This document shows positions 8,397-16,309 of a stretch of 34,705 bases of DNA, piece after piece. The position numbers and the translations under genes are program-made. A model generated the notes under the pieces. The model was given only the letters and a program-made list of their open reading frames with translations. It did no database searches and was not told where the DNA came from. Source of the DNA: Secundilactobacillus pentosiphilus (GTDB lineage: Bacteria; Bacillota; Bacilli; Lactobacillales; Lactobacillaceae); NCBI RefSeq assembly GCF_002217985.1, contig NZ_BCMI01000025.1, positions 1 through 34,705 of the forward strand, given 5' to 3'. Position 1 is the first letter of the stretch. Every line of letters starts with the position of its first letter.

Positions 8397-8441
8397 AAAA
8401 AAATGCCTATTCCGGCAAAGGTTGTCGGAATAGGCATTTGG
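8397..8441 (-). terminator. Terminator of ackA
   Basis: On the minus strand AAATGCCTATTCCG and CGGAATAGGCATTT form a perfect 14-bp stem with an 11-base loop, followed by a T-run. It lies about 40 bases beyond the ackA stop. Confidence 0.87.
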
Positions 8442-8480
8442 GGTTGAATTTGCACATTTAACGTCTTTTATCACAGAAAC

Positions 8481-9671
8481 CTAGTTTTGGGTTAGTCGTT
8501 GAACATCCCGAACGATCATTAATTCTTCGTTCGTTGGAACAACCATGACGGTTACTGGCTTGCCATCAGGGCTAATGATCTGTTCCTTACCGCGGATTTG
8601 GTTGCGGTCATGGTCAACTTGGATACCGAAGTAACTTAATTGGCCAGCAATTCGGGCGCGCATGTCGATCCCATTTTCGCCTGAACCAGCCGTGAAGATT
8701 AACGCATCTAGTCCGTTGAGCTCAGCAATGTAAGAACCAATGTAGCGAACGATTCGGTTAACGTACATGTCCAAAGCCAATTTTGCTTGCGGATTTGTCT
8801 CTTCGGCAGCTTCCAGATCACGCTGATCGGGAGACAGCTGAGAAATTCCCAATAAACCAGATTTTTGGTTCAAAATATCGATCATTTCACCCATTTTAAG
8901 TCCCATTTTTTCGGCAAGAAATGATACTAGCGATGGGTCAACATCACCCGAGCGTGTTCCCATCATGACACCAGCCAGCGGAGTGAAGCCCATGGAAGTA
9001 TCAATGACTTTACCGTGGTCAAAAGCGGTGATGGAAGAGCCTGAACCTAAATGTAAAGTGATGAGCTTTAAATCTGTTAAAGGTTTGCCCAGCAGCTCGG
9101 CAGCCCGGTTAGAAACATAACGGTGGCTAGTACCGTGGGCACCGTATTTACGAGCACCATACTCTTTATAATACTCATAAGGAATTGGGTACAAAGCATT
9201 GATCATGGGCATGTTAGCGTATAGCGACGTATCGAAGACGGCAACTTGGGGTGCGTCTGGCAGTAACTGTTGGAAGATTTCAATGTACTGGGCTTCAATC
9301 GGGTTATGCAGCGGTGCATACTGCGTCAGACTATGGATCTTATTCAAGACAGCCTTGTCAACCACCGCGGAGTCCGAGAAGGTCTCACCGCCACCAACGA
9401 CACGGTGACCAATGCCAGCAATTTCGTGCAGGTGTTTCACGATTCCCGCATCCTTCAAGTGGGAAAGAACCATCGCAGCTGCTAGTCGATAATCGATATT
9501 ATCTTGGGTCACTTGATACTTATCGTACCCTGGGCGTTTAACTGTAAATATCGAACCGGGCAAGTTTAGACGATCCACTAAACCTGAGGCAATCACTGTT
9601 TCATCCGGCATGGAGAATAGTTTCCACTTTAAAGTTGAGCTCCCTGCGTTAACTGCTAATATTTTTGTCAT
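8481..9671 (-). CDS. ackA: Acetate kinase
   Basis: AckA moves the phosphate of acetyl phosphate to ADP, giving acetate and ATP; in lactobacilli it follows phosphoketolase. The 396 residues are full length. Expected active-site residues are present: N8, S11/S12, R90, H122 in APLHNP, D147 in VFDT, H179 in AHGTSH, R240 in GTRSGD and the NEE near 381-383. Three signature positions deviate: S210 replaces the Asn of the usual HLGNGS motif, S330 replaces Ile of FTAGIGEN, and VFDTSLYANMP replaces the common VFDTAFHxTMP. It may be a divergent second acetate/propionate-type kinase. The gene is monocistronic, with GAGGTGGG before the ATG, its own terminator and a near-perfect cre site upstream. Confidence 0.9.
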   Translation of the reverse strand: MTKILAVNAGSSTLKWKLFSMPDETVIASGLVDRLNLPGSIFTVKRPGYDKYQVTQDNIDYRLAAAMVLSHLKDAGIVKHLHEIAGIGHRVVGGGETFSDSAVVDKAVLNKIHSLTQYAPLHNPIEAQYIEIFQQLLPDAPQVAVFDTSLYANMPMINALYPIPYEYYKEYGARKYGAHGTSHRYVSNRAAELLGKPLTDLKLITLHLGSGSSITAFDHGKVIDTSMGFTPLAGVMMGTRSGDVDPSLVSFLAEKMGLKMGEMIDILNQKSGLLGISQLSPDQRDLEAAEETNPQAKLALDMYVNRIVRYIGSYIAELNGLDALIFTAGSGENGIDMRARIAGQLSYFGIQVDHDRNQIRGKEQIISPDGKPVTVMVVPTNEELMIVRDVQRLTQN

Positions 9672-9727
9672 GATATTCCCACCTCGTTGTTTTCTTTAAC
9701 CTAAACATAATTCTAGTCTAGCGGAGA

Positions 9728-9743
9728 GTGAAACCGTTTTCAA
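9728..9743. promoter_or_regulatory. cre (CcpA) site upstream of ackA
   Basis: On the minus strand TTGAAAACGGTTTCAC matches 15 of 16 positions of WTGNAARCGNWWWCAW. It lies about 60 bases before the ackA ATG. A possible -10 TAGAAT (9715-9710) would put the site near -33. CcpA activates ackA in Bacillus, usually from a site further upstream, so the sign of regulation here is uncertain. Confidence 0.75.
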
Positions 9744-9803
9744 GTCAAAGCAAAAAAAGATTCCATTAGATCCCTTAAATCCAGTGATCTGGGCTTTGCT
9801 GGT

Positions 9804-9818
9804 TGAAAATGATTTTCA
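9804..9818. promoter_or_regulatory. 7-1-7 palindrome TGAAAATGATTTTCA
   Basis: A perfect 7-1-7 inverted repeat resembling Fur/Zur/PerR-type boxes (TGATAATNATTATCA) lies just past the stop codon of the histidine phosphatase gene and about 130 bases upstream of ackA. No promoter abuts it, so a regulatory role is unproven. Confidence 0.3.
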
Positions 9819-9821
9819 TGG

Positions 9822-10463
9822 TTATTGATTATAGGTTTCAACAACGACTTGATCGGGGAAAATAGTTAACTCAGTAATGCTGCCGTTGCCGGGATAGTTA
9901 TCTGTGGTATCAACGCCAAGATAGTCAACAAGCATGCGAATCAGCGTGCCGTGGCTGACGACTAAAACTGATTCATGACTGGTACAGTGCTGGCGAAGTA
10001 CTTGAAATCCCGCTCTAATGCGTGAAATGACCTCGTCATAGTCTTCTGCCATGTGGGAAGGGTCACTTTGCTTCATGGCGTCGCGGGCCTCTTTAAGGCC
10101 ACCAATTTCAATGAGGTCGCCCTGACTGTGCTTACCGTACGGAGCAGCAATACCAGACCAGATATCATCGGAGTTCAGCCCCTCAAAAAAGCCAAAATTC
10201 ACTTCACGAAATTCTTGTAATTGTTCAATTTCTTGGGGTGCTTGGGGGAGTTGATTTATAATAATATTACGGGTGCTGACTGCTCGGCCTAAGTCTGAGG
10301 AAAAGGCGCGGTTCAAAGTGATGCCCTGCAGCTTTTCAGCGGCTTGCTGTGCTTGCCTGATTCCCTCTTCAGACAAATCAGAATCGATCCAGCCCTGCAT
10401 GCGGTTAAAACCGTTTAACATCGTACTGCCGTGACGAACCAGATAAACCGTGAATGAGTCCAT
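9822..10463 (-). CDS. Histidine phosphatase family (phosphoglycerate mutase-like) protein
   Basis: The protein of about 213 residues has the phosphohistidine motif LVRHGST at residues 8-14, a following GWIDSDLSEEG block, and the second catalytic His in VVSHGTLIRML. Members hydrolyse or transfer phosphate on small molecules through a phospho-His intermediate; the short cobC/YhfR/GpmB-like branch has varied substrates, so a specific reaction cannot be given. An ATG six codons upstream (10481) is possible, but AAAGAGG stands eight bases before the ATG at 10463, so that start is preferred. The gene seems monocistronic. It is divergent from the nitrilase-family gene and codirectional with ackA. 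Confidence 0.82.
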   Translation of the reverse strand: MDSFTVYLVRHGSTMLNGFNRMQGWIDSDLSEEGIRQAQQAAEKLQGITLNRAFSSDLGRAVSTRNIIINQLPQAPQEIEQLQEFREVNFGFFEGLNSDDIWSGIAAPYGKHSQGDLIEIGGLKEARDAMKQSDPSHMAEDYDEVISRIRAGFQVLRQHCTSHESVLVVSHGTLIRMLVDYLGVDTTDNYPGNGSITELTIFPDQVVVETYNQ

Positions 10464-10571
10464 TGCAAATACCTCTTTCATACGTAATTTCTTTCATTGT
10501 GCCGGATAATGAAGTGATGTGCAACCATGACGTATTGTTGATAATTTTAAATTAATACCCAATTCAGGTAT

Positions 10572-10599
10572 TTGATAGTAGCACCATCAGTATTATACT
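10572..10599 (+). promoter_or_regulatory. Promoter of the nitrilase-family gene
   Basis: TTGATA (10572-10577) and TATACT (10594-10599) are 16 bases apart and end 26 bases before the preferred ATG at 10626. The promoter would lie inside the longer TTG-initiated frame, which supports the shorter start. Confidence 0.6.
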
Positions 10600-10625
10600 T
10601 AAAACGAAAATATGGAGGCGTTGGA

Positions 10626-11411
10626 ATGAAAATTACAATTTCACTAGCACAGATGAATATTAGTTATGGAGAACCTGCTGAGAATTTCTCTCGAATTGAA
10701 TCATTTGTTGCTCAAGCTGCAGTTGAACATGCGGATATCGTTGTTTTCCCAGAAATGTGGAATACCGGCTATAACCTTAGTCGTCTGATGGATATTGCTG
10801 ATGTGAATGGTCTTCAGACGCTGCATGTTTGCCAGGCGCTGGCTAAGAAGTACCATATTATGATCCATGCTGGTTCAGTGGCTACCAAACGTGATAACCA
10901 ATTTTTTAATACAACGTATGTCATTGACGAAAAGGGCCAGCTACTGACGACCTACGACAAGGTCCACTTATTTGGCCTTATGCACGAAAACGACTTCTTA
11001 ACTGCAGGTGATCACAAAGATCAGTTTGAGATCAAGGGAACACCGGCTACCAGCGTTATTTGTTATGACATTCGCTTCCCTGAATGGCTTCGAACGCTAT
11101 CGTTATCAGATAGCCGGATTATTTTTGTACCCGCTGAGTGGCCAACCTCACGGATTTCGCAGTGGCGCAAACTTTTAGCTGCTCGGGCAATTGAAAATCA
11201 AAGCTTTGTGGTTGGTGTTAACTGTGTGGGTGCAGATCCCGACAACCACTTTGGCGGTAATTCAATAGTCATCGATCCACTTGGTAATAATGTGGTATGC
11301 CTTGGTCATGATGAAGAACTGAAAACGGTGACCATTGATATTAGCGCAACGGACAAAGCACGGGGCTTAATGCCGGTTTTTGCTGACCGTCGGCCGGATT
11401 TATACGAATAA
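10626..11411 (+). CDS. Nitrilase-superfamily amidase (omega-amidase/MtnU-like)
   Basis: The 261-residue cytoplasmic protein has the nitrilase-superfamily Glu-Lys-Cys triad: E43 in VVFPEMW, K112 in YDKVHLF and C146 in ICYDIRFPE. The sequence around these, with ENDFLTAGD between Lys and Cys, is typical of the omega-amidase/YafV/MtnU branch, which hydrolyses 2-oxoglutaramate, 2-oxosuccinamate or the keto-methylthiobutyrate analogue from methionine salvage. The longer frame from 10572 is rejected because TATGGAGG precedes the ATG at 10626 and a promoter covers the extra codons. It is monocistronic and converges on csp with a shared terminator. Substrate not determinable here. Confidence 0.86.
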   Translation: MKITISLAQMNISYGEPAENFSRIESFVAQAAVEHADIVVFPEMWNTGYNLSRLMDIADVNGLQTLHVCQALAKKYHIMIHAGSVATKRDNQFFNTTYVIDEKGQLLTTYDKVHLFGLMHENDFLTAGDHKDQFEIKGTPATSVICYDIRFPEWLRTLSLSDSRIIFVPAEWPTSRISQWRKLLAARAIENQSFVVGVNCVGADPDNHFGGNSIVIDPLGNNVVCLGHDEELKTVTIDISATDKARGLMPVFADRRPDLYE

Positions 11412-11504
11412 CAGTTCTTGGATTAAGCGGCCGAACAGCATACCGATGTGATTGATGGTCACGATAAGAGCAGTTATCAAATTAAAGAAAATGACTAAAA
11501 ACGA

Positions 11505-11543
11505 CAAAAAAGAACCCACCGATCAAATCGATGGGTTCTTTTA
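11505..11543. terminator. Bidirectional terminator between the nitrilase gene and csp
   Basis: AAAGAACCCACCGAT (11509-11523) and ATCGATGGGTTCTTT (11527-11541) form a 15-bp stem with one wobble and a 3-base loop. It is flanked by A-rich and T-rich tracts, so it can stop both converging transcripts. Confidence 0.85.
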
Positions 11544-11559
11544 TTAAGGTTTAAACGTA

Positions 11560-11760
11560 TTAAGCAACAGTAACGTTGGCTGCTTGTGGGCCGCGGTCGC
11601 CTTGTTCTACGTCTAAGGTTACATGTTGACCTTCTTCAAGAGTCTTGTAACCATCAGCATTGATAGCTGAGAAGTGAACGAAAACGTCTGAACCGTTTTC
11701 CAAAGTGATGAAGCCGTAACCTTTGTCGCCGTTAAACCATTTTACAGTACCTTGTTCCAT
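11560..11760 (-). CDS. Cold-shock protein (CspA/CspB family)
   Basis: The 66-residue single cold-shock domain is a nucleic-acid chaperone that melts RNA structure. RNP1 is KGYGFI (residues 13-18) and RNP2 is VFVHF (26-30), after the family N-terminus [11 protein letters not shown] longer frame to 11790 exists, but CGGAGG lies 10 bases before the ATG at 11760, so that is the start. The 11761-12089 stretch upstream contains no gene and may carry the long structured 5' leader usual for csp mRNAs; I could not settle its promoter. Confidence 0.95.
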   Translation of the reverse strand: MEQGTVKWFNGDKGYGFITLENGSDVFVHFSAINADGYKTLEEGQHVTLDVEQGDRGPQAANVTVA

Positions 11761-12089
11761 AAGAGTGAAACCTCCGAGCGCATAGCGCAATATATTTGTG
11801 TATCTGAAACTTTAGAAACCCGGAATTCATTCTTACGAACGTCGTACCAAAATTTCGAAGTATTAAATACATTACTTAAGAGCTTACCATCAATTTGTTG
11901 GAATAGCAAGGGCTTCAATCACCGTTACTTGAAATTATCTAGTAATTATGGAAACAACAGTTCTATAATTACTATTCTGACGCTGTTTGCGTGGGTAAAA
12001 ATAATTTTTAATTATTGACTTTTATTTACGCAGAGGCAGGACATTGATCCTTTTTCTAACTGATATTGAAAGATGATGCGCAACCTTTT
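11761..12089. other. Gene-free interval, probable csp leader and promoter region
   Basis: About 330 AT-rich bases separate csp from phoU. The 88-codon plus-strand frame here has no coding character. Several weak promoter-like pairs occur on the minus strand (for example TTGCTA with TAAGCT 17 bases on), but none is decisive. No clear terminator follows phoU. Confidence 0.4.
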
Positions 12090-12713
12090 TCATTCATTAG
12101 GGTGTAAACGGCCTTGATTCAATTCCACAATGTCACCCGTTTGGTTGTAAACCATTTCTTCGGCTAAATTAACGATTCGATCACCAATGCGTTCCAGTAG
12201 CTTGGTGACCATGAGATAACTTGCCCCAGCCTCAGCTACGGCAGGATCTGCTTCAATTGTTTTGGTGATGTCACGGCGAATCTCGTCAAATGTGGCATCA
12301 ACGTCTTGGTCCTGACTGGCTACTGCGTGTGCCTGCTTCATATCAATACTTTGGAAGGCAGCTAAAGCTTCCTTGAGCATTAGACGAATCGTCTTAGTGA
12401 GTGTTTCAATCTTTGCTTCAAGTGCCTGATTACGGTGGGAACCTTTAACCCGGATAGTTTCTAACGCAATGCCAGTCGCATGATCGCCGATACGTTCCAA
12501 GTCTGAACTTGCCTTCAAAATCGTAATCACGTTACGAAAGTCATCAGCAACGGGCTGCTGCAGTGTCATCAAAGTGAGCGCCTGCTTTTCGAGATCAACT
12601 TCGTTACCATTGATCGAATTATCCTGCTGAACGAGTGCTTGAGCAGCCACTTTATCATGATTAATGTAAGATTCGGTAGCCTGTTCGATCTGCTGACTAA
12701 CAGCATTGCCCAT
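12090..12713 (-). CDS. phoU: PhoU phosphate-signalling protein
   Basis: PhoU is a cytoplasmic all-helical protein that links the Pst transporter to pho regulation and dampens uptake. The frame shows two PhoU repeats: the metal-binding E/DxxxD pattern appears in ASSDLERIGDHATGI and again in TKLLERIGDRIVNLAEE. The first ATG (12713) has no ribosome binding site and would cut off the first helix. Reading in frame upstream gives NNLFSIELKKLYSVFNQ, a typical PhoU N-terminus, back to an AUA triplet at 12767-12765. That triplet lies nine bases after a good AGGAG overlapping the pstB stop region. The real start is therefore probably near 12767 with a non-standard or mutated codon. Last gene of the pst operon. 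Confidence 0.88.
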   Translation of the reverse strand: MGNAVSQQIEQATESYINHDKVAAQALVQQDNSINGNEVDLEKQALTLMTLQQPVADDFRNVITILKASSDLERIGDHATGIALETIRVKGSHRNQALEAKIETLTKTIRLMLKEALAAFQSIDMKQAHAVASQDQDVDATFDEIRRDITKTIEADPAVAEAGASYLMVTKLLERIGDRIVNLAEEMVYNQTGDIVELNQGRLHPNE

Positions 12714-12779
12714 TTGATTAAAAACTGAGTAAAGCTTCTTAAGCTCAATTGAAAAAAGATTGTTTATTTCTATTCACTC

Positions 12780-13535
12780 CTAACCGAATTTACCGTTGAG
12801 ATAATCACTGGTGGCCTGATTTGCGGGCTTGGTGAACATTTTGCTGGTAAGGTCATCTTCTATAAGGTTGCCGTTTAACATGAAGGCGGTGCGATCAGCT
12901 ATTCGTGAGGCCTGCTGCAGATTATGCGTCACAATGATGATGCAGTACGTCTTTTTGAGTGCCAGCAGAGTCGTTTCAATCTGGGCGCTAGAAATGGGGT
13001 CGAGGGCACTAGTTGGTTCGTCTAGCAGAATGATGTCTGGCTGTACCGCTAATAAACGGGCAATACAGATTCGTTGCTGCTGTCCACCAGAAAACGACAT
13101 GGCATTTTTATTGAGGGCATCTTTAGTTTCGTCCCAAACAGCCGCCTGTTTGAGCGCCCGTTCAACTTGTTCATCCAAATAGTGACGGTTGGTATGACCC
13201 GCTAGTTTTAAGCCATAAGTCACGTTTTCATAGACGGAAAATGGAAATGGGTTAGGTTGCTGGAAGACCATCCCAATTTGTTTACGTAATTCAACCAAGT
13301 TAGTTGTCGGCGCGTAGATGTCTTTGCCGTGGAACTGAAAACTACCGGTTACCGTTGTTTTAGGGATTAAATCATTCATGCGGTTTAAGCAGCGCAAGAA
13401 GGTCGATTTTCCGCATCCTGATGGTCCAATGAGTGCGGTGATACTGTGGTCATCAAAGTCTAAGTTAACACCGTGTAAAGTTTCCTGTTTGGCGTAAGAG
13501 AGGTGGACATCTCTCGTTTTAAGAATGGCTGTCAT
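12780..13535 (-). CDS. pstB: Phosphate ABC transporter ATP-binding protein (second pstB copy)
   Basis: This 251-residue cytoplasmic ATPase powers phosphate import through PstCA. Walker A is GPSGCGKST (37-45), the Q-loop lies in [18 protein letters not shown], the signature is SFSGGQQQR, and Walker B is [12 protein letters not shown], with a switch His in [10 protein letters not shown]. It follows the other pstB directly, 18 bases apart; tandem pstB genes are usual in lactobacilli and streptococci. The two proteins are related but not near-identical, so this is an old duplication. The ribosome binding site is AAGGACG before the ATG. Confidence 0.94.
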   Translation of the reverse strand: MTAILKTRDVHLSYAKQETLHGVNLDFDDHSITALIGPSGCGKSTFLRCLNRMNDLIPKTTVTGSFQFHGKDIYAPTTNLVELRKQIGMVFQQPNPFPFSVYENVTYGLKLAGHTNRHYLDEQVERALKQAAVWDETKDALNKNAMSFSGGQQQRICIARLLAVQPDIILLDEPTSALDPISSAQIETTLLALKKTYCIIIVTHNLQQASRIADRTAFMLNGNLIEDDLTSKMFTKPANQATSDYLNGKFG

Positions 13536-13553
13536 AGGCCTGGTCGTCCTTTC

Positions 13554-14354
13554 TTAACCGAAGTTACCGGTAACGTAGTCGTGGGTTGCCTGAATTTTGG
13601 GGGTCTGAAAAATCTTTTCGGTTTGGTCATATTCGGTGACGTGTCCCAGATGAAAAAAGGCGGTGTAGGCACTGATTCGGGAAGCCTGCTGCATATTATG
13701 GGTCACAATAATGATGGTGTATTTTTGGGTCAGTGCTTTAAGCGTCACTTCTAGTTTGGTCGTTGAAATTGGGTCTAGTGCGCTGGCTGGCTCGTCAAGC
13801 AGCAAAATATCCGGTTTCATTGCAATGGCGCGAGCAATGCATAAGCGTTGTTGCTGACCGCCAGATAAGGCCAGTGCACTTTTATTTAAATCATCTTTAA
13901 CCTCATCCCATAAGGCTGCCTCTTTTAAACTCGTTTCTACCCGCTGATGGCGTTCCCGCCGATCAGTGATACCGGCTGCTTTAAGTGCAAAAGTAATGTT
14001 TTCTGAGATGGATTTTGCGAAGGGGTTAGGTTTTTGAAAAACCATGCCGATGTGTTTACGAACTTCATAAACGTTGATTTTCGGACTGTTGATATTCGTG
14101 TTACGGTACATAATTTCGCCCTGTACCCGAGCAATCCGGTCATTCAGCCGGTTGAGTGATCGTAAATAAGTTGATTTGCCCGAACCAGAGGCACCAATGA
14201 GCGCGGTAATTTGGAACCGGGGAAAGCTCAAGCTGGCATCAGTCATGGAAGCTTGACGATTATTGCCATAGTAAACTTGCAGCTGATGCGTTGATAACGC
14301 AATTTCTTCAGGGGGCGTGACAATATGGGTGTCACTTAAATCATAGGTTTGCAT
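13554..14354 (-). CDS. pstB: Phosphate ABC transporter ATP-binding protein (first pstB copy)
   Basis: A 266-residue ATPase of the Pst importer. Walker A is GASGSGKST (54-62), the signature is ALSGGQQQR, Walker B is ILLLDEPASALD, and the switch His is in IIVTHNMQQA. It carries about 20 extra N-terminal residues compared with the second copy (the IVTPPEEIALSTHQ region). It starts 7 bases after pstA ends. The GGAGG overlapping the 3' end of pstA is rather distant (14 bases), so expression may depend on coupling to pstA translation. Confidence 0.94.
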   Translation of the reverse strand: MQTYDLSDTHIVTPPEEIALSTHQLQVYYGNNRQASMTDASLSFPRFQITALIGASGSGKSTYLRSLNRLNDRIARVQGEIMYRNTNINSPKINVYEVRKHIGMVFQKPNPFAKSISENITFALKAAGITDRRERHQRVETSLKEAALWDEVKDDLNKSALALSGGQQQRLCIARAIAMKPDILLLDEPASALDPISTTKLEVTLKALTQKYTIIIVTHNMQQASRISAYTAFFHLGHVTEYDQTEKIFQTPKIQATHDYVTGNFG

Positions 14355-14361
14355 AGGCGTC

Positions 14362-15249
14362 TCACTTTCCTCCAGTCATTTTTTTGTACATATGGGCACC
14401 AATTGCCCGGGCACCGAAGTTAAACAGTAGAATAACGATAATAAGTACGGCGGATGCACCGGCTGAAATACTGATAGCATCAGGCGTGACGCCTTCAGTG
14501 TTCACCTTCCAAATGTGTACGGCTAAAGTTTCAGCTGGCCGCATGGGGTTCAAAAAACTGCTGCCGTCAGTTGGATTCCAATCCGCATAGTTCAGGATCG
14601 GCGCACTTTGACCAGCTGTATAGATCAAAGCTGCGGCTTCGCCAAAGACCCGGCCGGCACTTAGAATAATGCCGGTTAGGATACCCGGTAAAGCAGCGGG
14701 TAAAATAATGCTCCGAATTGTTCGCCAGCTGGAAAGGCCCAGTGCCATGCCGGCTTCACGCTGAGTGTCTGGAACGGCGTGCAAGGAACCTTCGATACTG
14801 CGAACTAACAGTGGCAGGTTGAAAAAGGTCAGGGCAATAGCACCGGAGAGAATTGAAAAGCCAAGGTGAAACTGGATAACGAATAGCAGATAGCCAAATA
14901 AGCCAACGACCACGGAAGGCAGTGAACTTAAGACTTCAATGGCGGTTCGAATCAGGCCGGTACGCCAATTATTGCCAGCGTATTCAGCCAAATAGATTGC
15001 TGATCCGAGGGCTAATGGGAAGGAGATGATCAGAGTTAGAATCAGCAAATAAAGTGAGTTGAACAGCTGGTCACGAATACCACCGCCAGCACTGAAAGGA
15101 CTGGATGGCGAGGTCAAAAAATGCCAACTGATATGGGGAAAACCGTTTAGAATGATGTCTCCTAGTAAGAACATTAAAATCAAGACGACGATGAGGACTA
15201 ACACATTAATCACTTGAGTGGCGATACGGTCGGTCTGATTGGGTGTCAT
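14362..15249 (-). CDS. pstA: Phosphate ABC transporter permease PstA
   Basis: The 295-residue membrane protein has six predicted transmembrane segments, the first at about residues 13-35. The EAA-type coupling loop that contacts the ATPase lies in the stretch EAGMALGLSSWRTIRSIILPAALPGI, the hallmark of binding-protein-dependent permeases. With PstC it forms the phosphate channel. Its ATG overlaps the pstC stop (ATGA), showing translational coupling. Confidence 0.94.
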   Translation of the reverse strand: MTPNQTDRIATQVINVLVLIVVLILMFLLGDIILNGFPHISWHFLTSPSSPFSAGGGIRDQLFNSLYLLILTLIISFPLALGSAIYLAEYAGNNWRTGLIRTAIEVLSSLPSVVVGLFGYLLFVIQFHLGFSILSGAIALTFFNLPLLVRSIEGSLHAVPDTQREAGMALGLSSWRTIRSIILPAALPGILTGIILSAGRVFGEAAALIYTAGQSAPILNYADWNPTDGSSFLNPMRPAETLAVHIWKVNTEGVTPDAISISAGASAVLIIVILLFNFGARAIGAHMYKKMTGGK

Positions 15250-16169
15250 GACTTAATTTCACCTCGTTTTCCAATGCAGCGGATCAGCAGGTTAAACACT
15301 AAAGACATTAACAGTAAAATCAGTGCTAACGACCAGAGTGCGTTGTTGGGCAAAGTTCCCATGATGGTGTTACCAATGTTCGTGGTTAATTGGCTGGTTA
15401 AGGTTGATGTTGGCGTCACTAAGTTGCGAGGCATTAATACGGCGTTACCGATGACCATTTGAACGGCCAGTGCTTCCCCAAAGGCGCGTGCCATCCCAAA
15501 AATAACCGCGGTCAATAAGCGCGGCATGGCAGCGCGCAGGAGAACTTTATAAATGGTCTGAAACCGGGTGGCGCCTAGTGCTAGGGAAGCGGAGCGAAAG
15601 TACGTGGGCACAGCGCGCAAGGCATCCACTGATAAGGATGTGATCGTCGGCAGGACCATGACAAATAAGACGATGGTCCCGGCTAGTATTCCTGATCCGG
15701 TTCCGCCAAAAAGGTGGCGGATAAAAGGAACAACCACGGTCAAGCCGATGAACCCATAGACGACTGATGGAATCCCGACCAGCAGTTCAATGACCGGCTG
15801 AAGAAACTTAGCGCCGTTTTTAGGCGCAATGTCAGTCATGAAAAGTGCCACCGCAATGGCAAATGGGGTGGCCACCAAGGCCGCTAGAATGGTGACACTA
15901 AACGACGTTACGATCATGGGCAAAGCACCGACTTGCGGTTGTCCCTTGGCATTTAAAGTGCCGGGATTCCATTCCTTGCCGGACAGAAACTGCCAGAGGC
16001 TGACGTGGTTGGTTGTAAAGGTGGCAATACCGCGTGAGGTAATGAAATACAGAATACTGATGACCAAGATGATGATCGCGGCAATGCAGGTGTAGCTAAT
16101 AATTCGACCAGTAACGTCTTCTCGGGACGCTTTAGAAGGTGCGGTTAACTTTTTTTGAATCTCATCCAT
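15246..16169 (-). CDS. pstC: Phosphate ABC transporter permease PstC
   Basis: PstC is the partner permease of PstA, about 307 residues, with a cytoplasmic N-terminus and six transmembrane segments starting near residue 20. The coupling loop is in SASLALGATRFQTIYKVLLRAAMPRLLTA. A frame extension to 16205 exists, but AGGGGGA stands six bases before the ATG at 16169, so the shorter form is chosen. A strong hairpin lies between it and pstS. Confidence 0.93.
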   Translation of the reverse strand: MDEIQKKLTAPSKASREDVTGRIISYTCIAAIIILVISILYFITSRGIATFTTNHVSLWQFLSGKEWNPGTLNAKGQPQVGALPMIVTSFSVTILAALVATPFAIAVALFMTDIAPKNGAKFLQPVIELLVGIPSVVYGFIGLTVVVPFIRHLFGGTGSGILAGTIVLFVMVLPTITSLSVDALRAVPTYFRSASLALGATRFQTIYKVLLRAAMPRLLTAVIFGMARAFGEALAVQMVIGNAVLMPRNLVTPTSTLTSQLTTNIGNTIMGTLPNNALWSLALILLLMSLVFNLLIRCIGKRGEIKS

Positions 16170-16245
16170 AAGGATTCCCCCTATATTACAATGCACTGGT
16201 TTCAAAGCCAGCAGGAACGGTGAAATTCGTGCTGGTGGGCCATAG

Positions 16246-16293
16246 ATAAGCGGAAAATCAAGGCTGACGGTGGTGACCTGATTTTCCGCTTAT
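16246..16293 (-). other. Intercistronic hairpin between pstS and pstC
   Basis: ATAAGCGGAAAATCA (16246-16260) and TGATTTTCCGCTTAT (16279-16293) form a perfect 15-bp stem with an 18-base loop and no T-run after it. It sits just past the pstS stop. Such a structure would protect or partly terminate the upstream message, giving more binding protein than permease. Confidence 0.7.
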
Positions 16294-16309
16294 GGTTGGT
16301 TTAAATTAA

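Noticed and set aside
9772-9821. Possible terminator after the histidine phosphatase gene
   Set aside because: There is a T-run on the minus strand, but only 4-5 bp of stem can be formed, so it is not listed.
11752-12018. 88-codon plus-strand frame upstream of csp
   Set aside because: It overlaps the csp start and leader, is AT-rich, lacks a ribosome binding site and shows no domain.
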